Shown piece by piece: positions 21,664 to 23,222 of a DNA stretch of 23,222 nt. The translations under genes and the position numbers were made by a program. Below the pieces are notes generated by a model. The model was not told where the DNA came from and made no database searches. It saw nothing but the letters and a program-made list of their open reading frames with translations. Source of the DNA: an uncultured Slackia sp. GTDB lineage: Bacteria > Actinomycetota > Coriobacteriia > Coriobacteriales > Eggerthellaceae. The DNA lies in the NCBI GenBank assembly GCA_937895975.1, contig CALBLG010000230.1, forward strand, positions 1 through 23,222. Reading direction: 5' to 3'. Each line of letters starts with the position of its first letter. Position 1 is the stretch's first letter.

Positions 21664-23222
21664 ATTGGATTCGACCCCCTTCCATGGCGCCGCAACCGAA
21701 GTGGTCGCAACGCAGGCAGCGACCGCATTCCTGCACGGCCTCTTCGCGACTCATGGGCATTTCAACGTAATCGAAATCGCGTTTGCGTTCGCGCGCGGGA
21801 CGTTCGGAAATCTCCACGCGGCCCTTCGGCGTGCGGTCGTTGAACGCGGGCGCGGGAGCGTTCACGCCGCAATCGAGCGTGTGGTGGTAGCCCAAATATT
21901 CATCGATATTGCGCGCGGCGACTTTGCCGGCGGCAATAGCCTTGATGGCCGTGGCCGGACCCGTTTGACAGTCGCCACCAACGAACACGCCGGGGATGGT
22001 GCCCTGCTCACCCTGGGCCTCGAGAAACTCGGTGGCCTTGAATTCGCCCCATTCGGCAAGCATGCCCGCGTCTTCGAACGGCTGAGATTCGATGCCCTGG
22101 CCCACCGCAACCAGAATCACGTCGGCCGGAATGCGGCGCTTCGGCTTATCGGCCGCCTTCACCGACGGACGGCCGCCCTTCACGGCGGAAATCATCTGCG
22201 GCTGGGTAATAAGCGCGACCACATGCCCCGCCTCGTCGACCTCGATGGAATCGGGCGATTCGAGCGTAATCATCTCAACGCCCTCGGCGATGGCGCTCTC
22301 GATTTCGGCCTCGAGCGCCGTCATGTCGGCCACGCGGCGACGGTACACGCACGACACCTCGGCAGCGCCGGCGCGCACGGCGGTGCGCACGCAATCCATG
22401 GCAACGTTGCCGCCGCCGATCACGGCCACGCGCTTGCCCGCGAAATCGGGGTAATCGCCATCGCCGATGCGCCCCAGCAGGTCAACGGCGGAAATCACGC
22501 CGTCGGCCTTCGCACCATCGATGCGCAGGCCCTTGCCCTTTTGCGCACCGATGGCCACATAGACCGCGTCGAATTCCTTCTGCAGCCGTTGCATAGCGGC
22601 AGTATCGACCTGCGTTTCCAGGCGAACTTCGATGCCGCCAACGGCCAAGATGGCATTGATATCCTCGTCGAGTCGCTCGCGCGGCAAACGGTATGCCGGA
22701 ATGCCATAGCGCAGCATGCCGCCCAAATGTTTGCGACCTTCGAGCACCACCACGCTATGCCCCATAAGAGACAAGAAATATGCGCAGGTCAAGCCGCTTG
22801 GACCACCGCCAATAACAGCCACACGCTTGCCCGTTTCGGGCGCACGGGGCGGCACGGGGGCCTTGTCGGCCGCGCACGAGTCCACGGCGAACTTCTTGAT
22901 GCCGCGAATATTGATGGGTGCGTCAAGCAAGCCGCGGCGGCAGCGGCGCTCACAGGGATGCTCGCACACAAGAGCGCATGCCGTGGGAAGCGGGTTGTCT
23001 TTGCGCACCATGTTCACGGCGCCGGCGTAATCGCCCGCCGCGACCAGCGCGATGTACGCCGGCACGTTCACATGCGCGGGACACAGCGCCTCGCACGGCA
23101 CCTTTTGCTCGATGCCGGGCGTGCACGCATGGTTTTCCACGTGGCTTCGGTATTCATCGGCGTGCCTCTCAAGCCCAGCGAGGAATTGCGAGGCGGCTTC
23201 GTAGCCGATGGCGCAGTCGGAT
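21656..23222 (-). CDS. GltD-type FAD/NADP oxidoreductase, probable formate dehydrogenase beta subunit (5' end outside window)
   Basis: About 522 codons are visible; the frame stays open to the right edge, so the true start is beyond it. A GTG at 23140 is not favoured. The visible part begins with a CAIGYEAASQFLAGLERHADEY segment like the end of a NuoF-like iron-sulfur domain. Next come a GltD-type [4Fe-4S] domain (CEALCPAHVNVPAYI and CALVCEHPCERRCRRG), a FAD site (RVAVIGGGPSGLTCAYFLS), an NADP-type second Rossmann site (RVAVIGGGNVAMDC, then YRRR), and a C-terminal CGRCLRC-DHFGCG cluster. Such proteins pass electrons between NADP(H) and an iron-sulfur partner. Its 8-nt overlap with fdhF points to that partner. 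Confidence 0.88.
   Translation of the reverse strand, partial: SDCAIGYEAASQFLAGLERHADEYRSHVENHACTPGIEQKVPCEALCPAHVNVPAYIALVAAGDYAGAVNMVRKDNPLPTACALVCEHPCERRCRRGLLDAPINIRGIKKFAVDSCAADKAPVPPRAPETGKRVAVIGGGPSGLTCAYFLSLMGHSVVVLEGRKHLGGMLRYGIPAYRLPRERLDEDINAILAVGGIEVRLETQVDTAAMQRLQKEFDAVYVAIGAQKGKGLRIDGAKADGVISAVDLLGRIGDGDYPDFAGKRVAVIGGGNVAMDCVRTAVRAGAAEVSCVYRRRVADMTALEAEIESAIAEGVEMITLESPDSIEVDEAGHVVALITQPQMISAVKGGRPSVKAADKPKRRIPADVILVAVGQGIESQPFEDAGMLAEWGEFKATEFLEAQGEQGTIPGVFVGGDCQTGPATAIKAIAAGKVAARNIDEYLGYHHTLDCGVNAPAPAFNDRTPKGRVEISERPARERKRDFDYVEMPMSREEAVQECGRCLRCDHFGCGAMEGGRIQYV

Noticed and set aside
1..23222. tRNA, rRNA, CRISPR array, insertion sequence or integrase
   Set aside because: None was seen by eye; repeats present are two to three dispersed palindromes, not arrays, and no transposase-like protein is encoded.

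Overview
The window looks like a chromosomal segment from a G+C-rich anaerobic actinobacterium, most likely class Coriobacteriia (Eggerthellaceae-like, e.g. the Slackia/Adlercreutzia/Eggerthella group). This is inferred from gene content: a selenocysteine formate dehydrogenase paired with an NADP-type flavoprotein, an ApbE flavinyltransferase, TSCPD and PARG-like small proteins, LrgAB, and secreted proteins with VWA or Ig-like domains. Strong GGAGG-type ribosome sites support the start choices. No species can be named from the sequence alone.

Layout, left to right. (1) 1-1541, minus: 5' part of a secreted von Willebrand factor A protein, cut by the window edge, preceded by a 526-bp intergenic region with two strong palindromes. 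(2) 2068-2922, plus: PARG/macrodomain-like protein (TIGR02452 type). (3) 2968-4360: a minus-strand apbE gene bracketed by two inverted copies of a ~190-bp palindromic repeat. (4) 4414-7045, minus: hotdog thioesterase, RlmK-like rRNA methyltransferase, Nudix hydrolase and a small membrane peptide. (5) 7166-7357: a third, diverged copy of the repeat, with a perfect 26-bp palindrome inside. (6) 7552-9481, plus: lrgA-lrgB-HAD phosphatase operon. (7) 9648-12158, plus: AfsR/SARP-type regulator with an ATPase domain. (8) 12214-13962: TSCPD protein, secreted Ig-like-repeat membrane protein and an acidic hypothetical protein. (9) 14147-17365, minus: copper operon csoR-copA with a textbook CsoR operator inside its promoter. 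CopA carries a CopZ-like domain at its C terminus with its own ribosome site. (10) 17408-18753, minus: ArsB/NhaD-type ion transporter with its terminator. (11) 18859-23222, minus: formate dehydrogenase alpha subunit with an in-frame UGA (selenocysteine) and an evident SECIS hairpin, overlapping an upstream GltD-type NADP/FAD flavoprotein that runs off the right edge.

Functional links. Region 11 probably interconverts CO2 and formate with NADP(H), as in the Moorella-type two-subunit enzyme. Region 9 is a self-contained copper sensing and export unit. ApbE would attach FMN to flavoproteins that are not in this window. The least explained items are the ~190-bp repeat family and its tight bracketing of apbE, the CopA-CopZ fusion that keeps an internal start, and the PARG-like protein with an altered catalytic motif.
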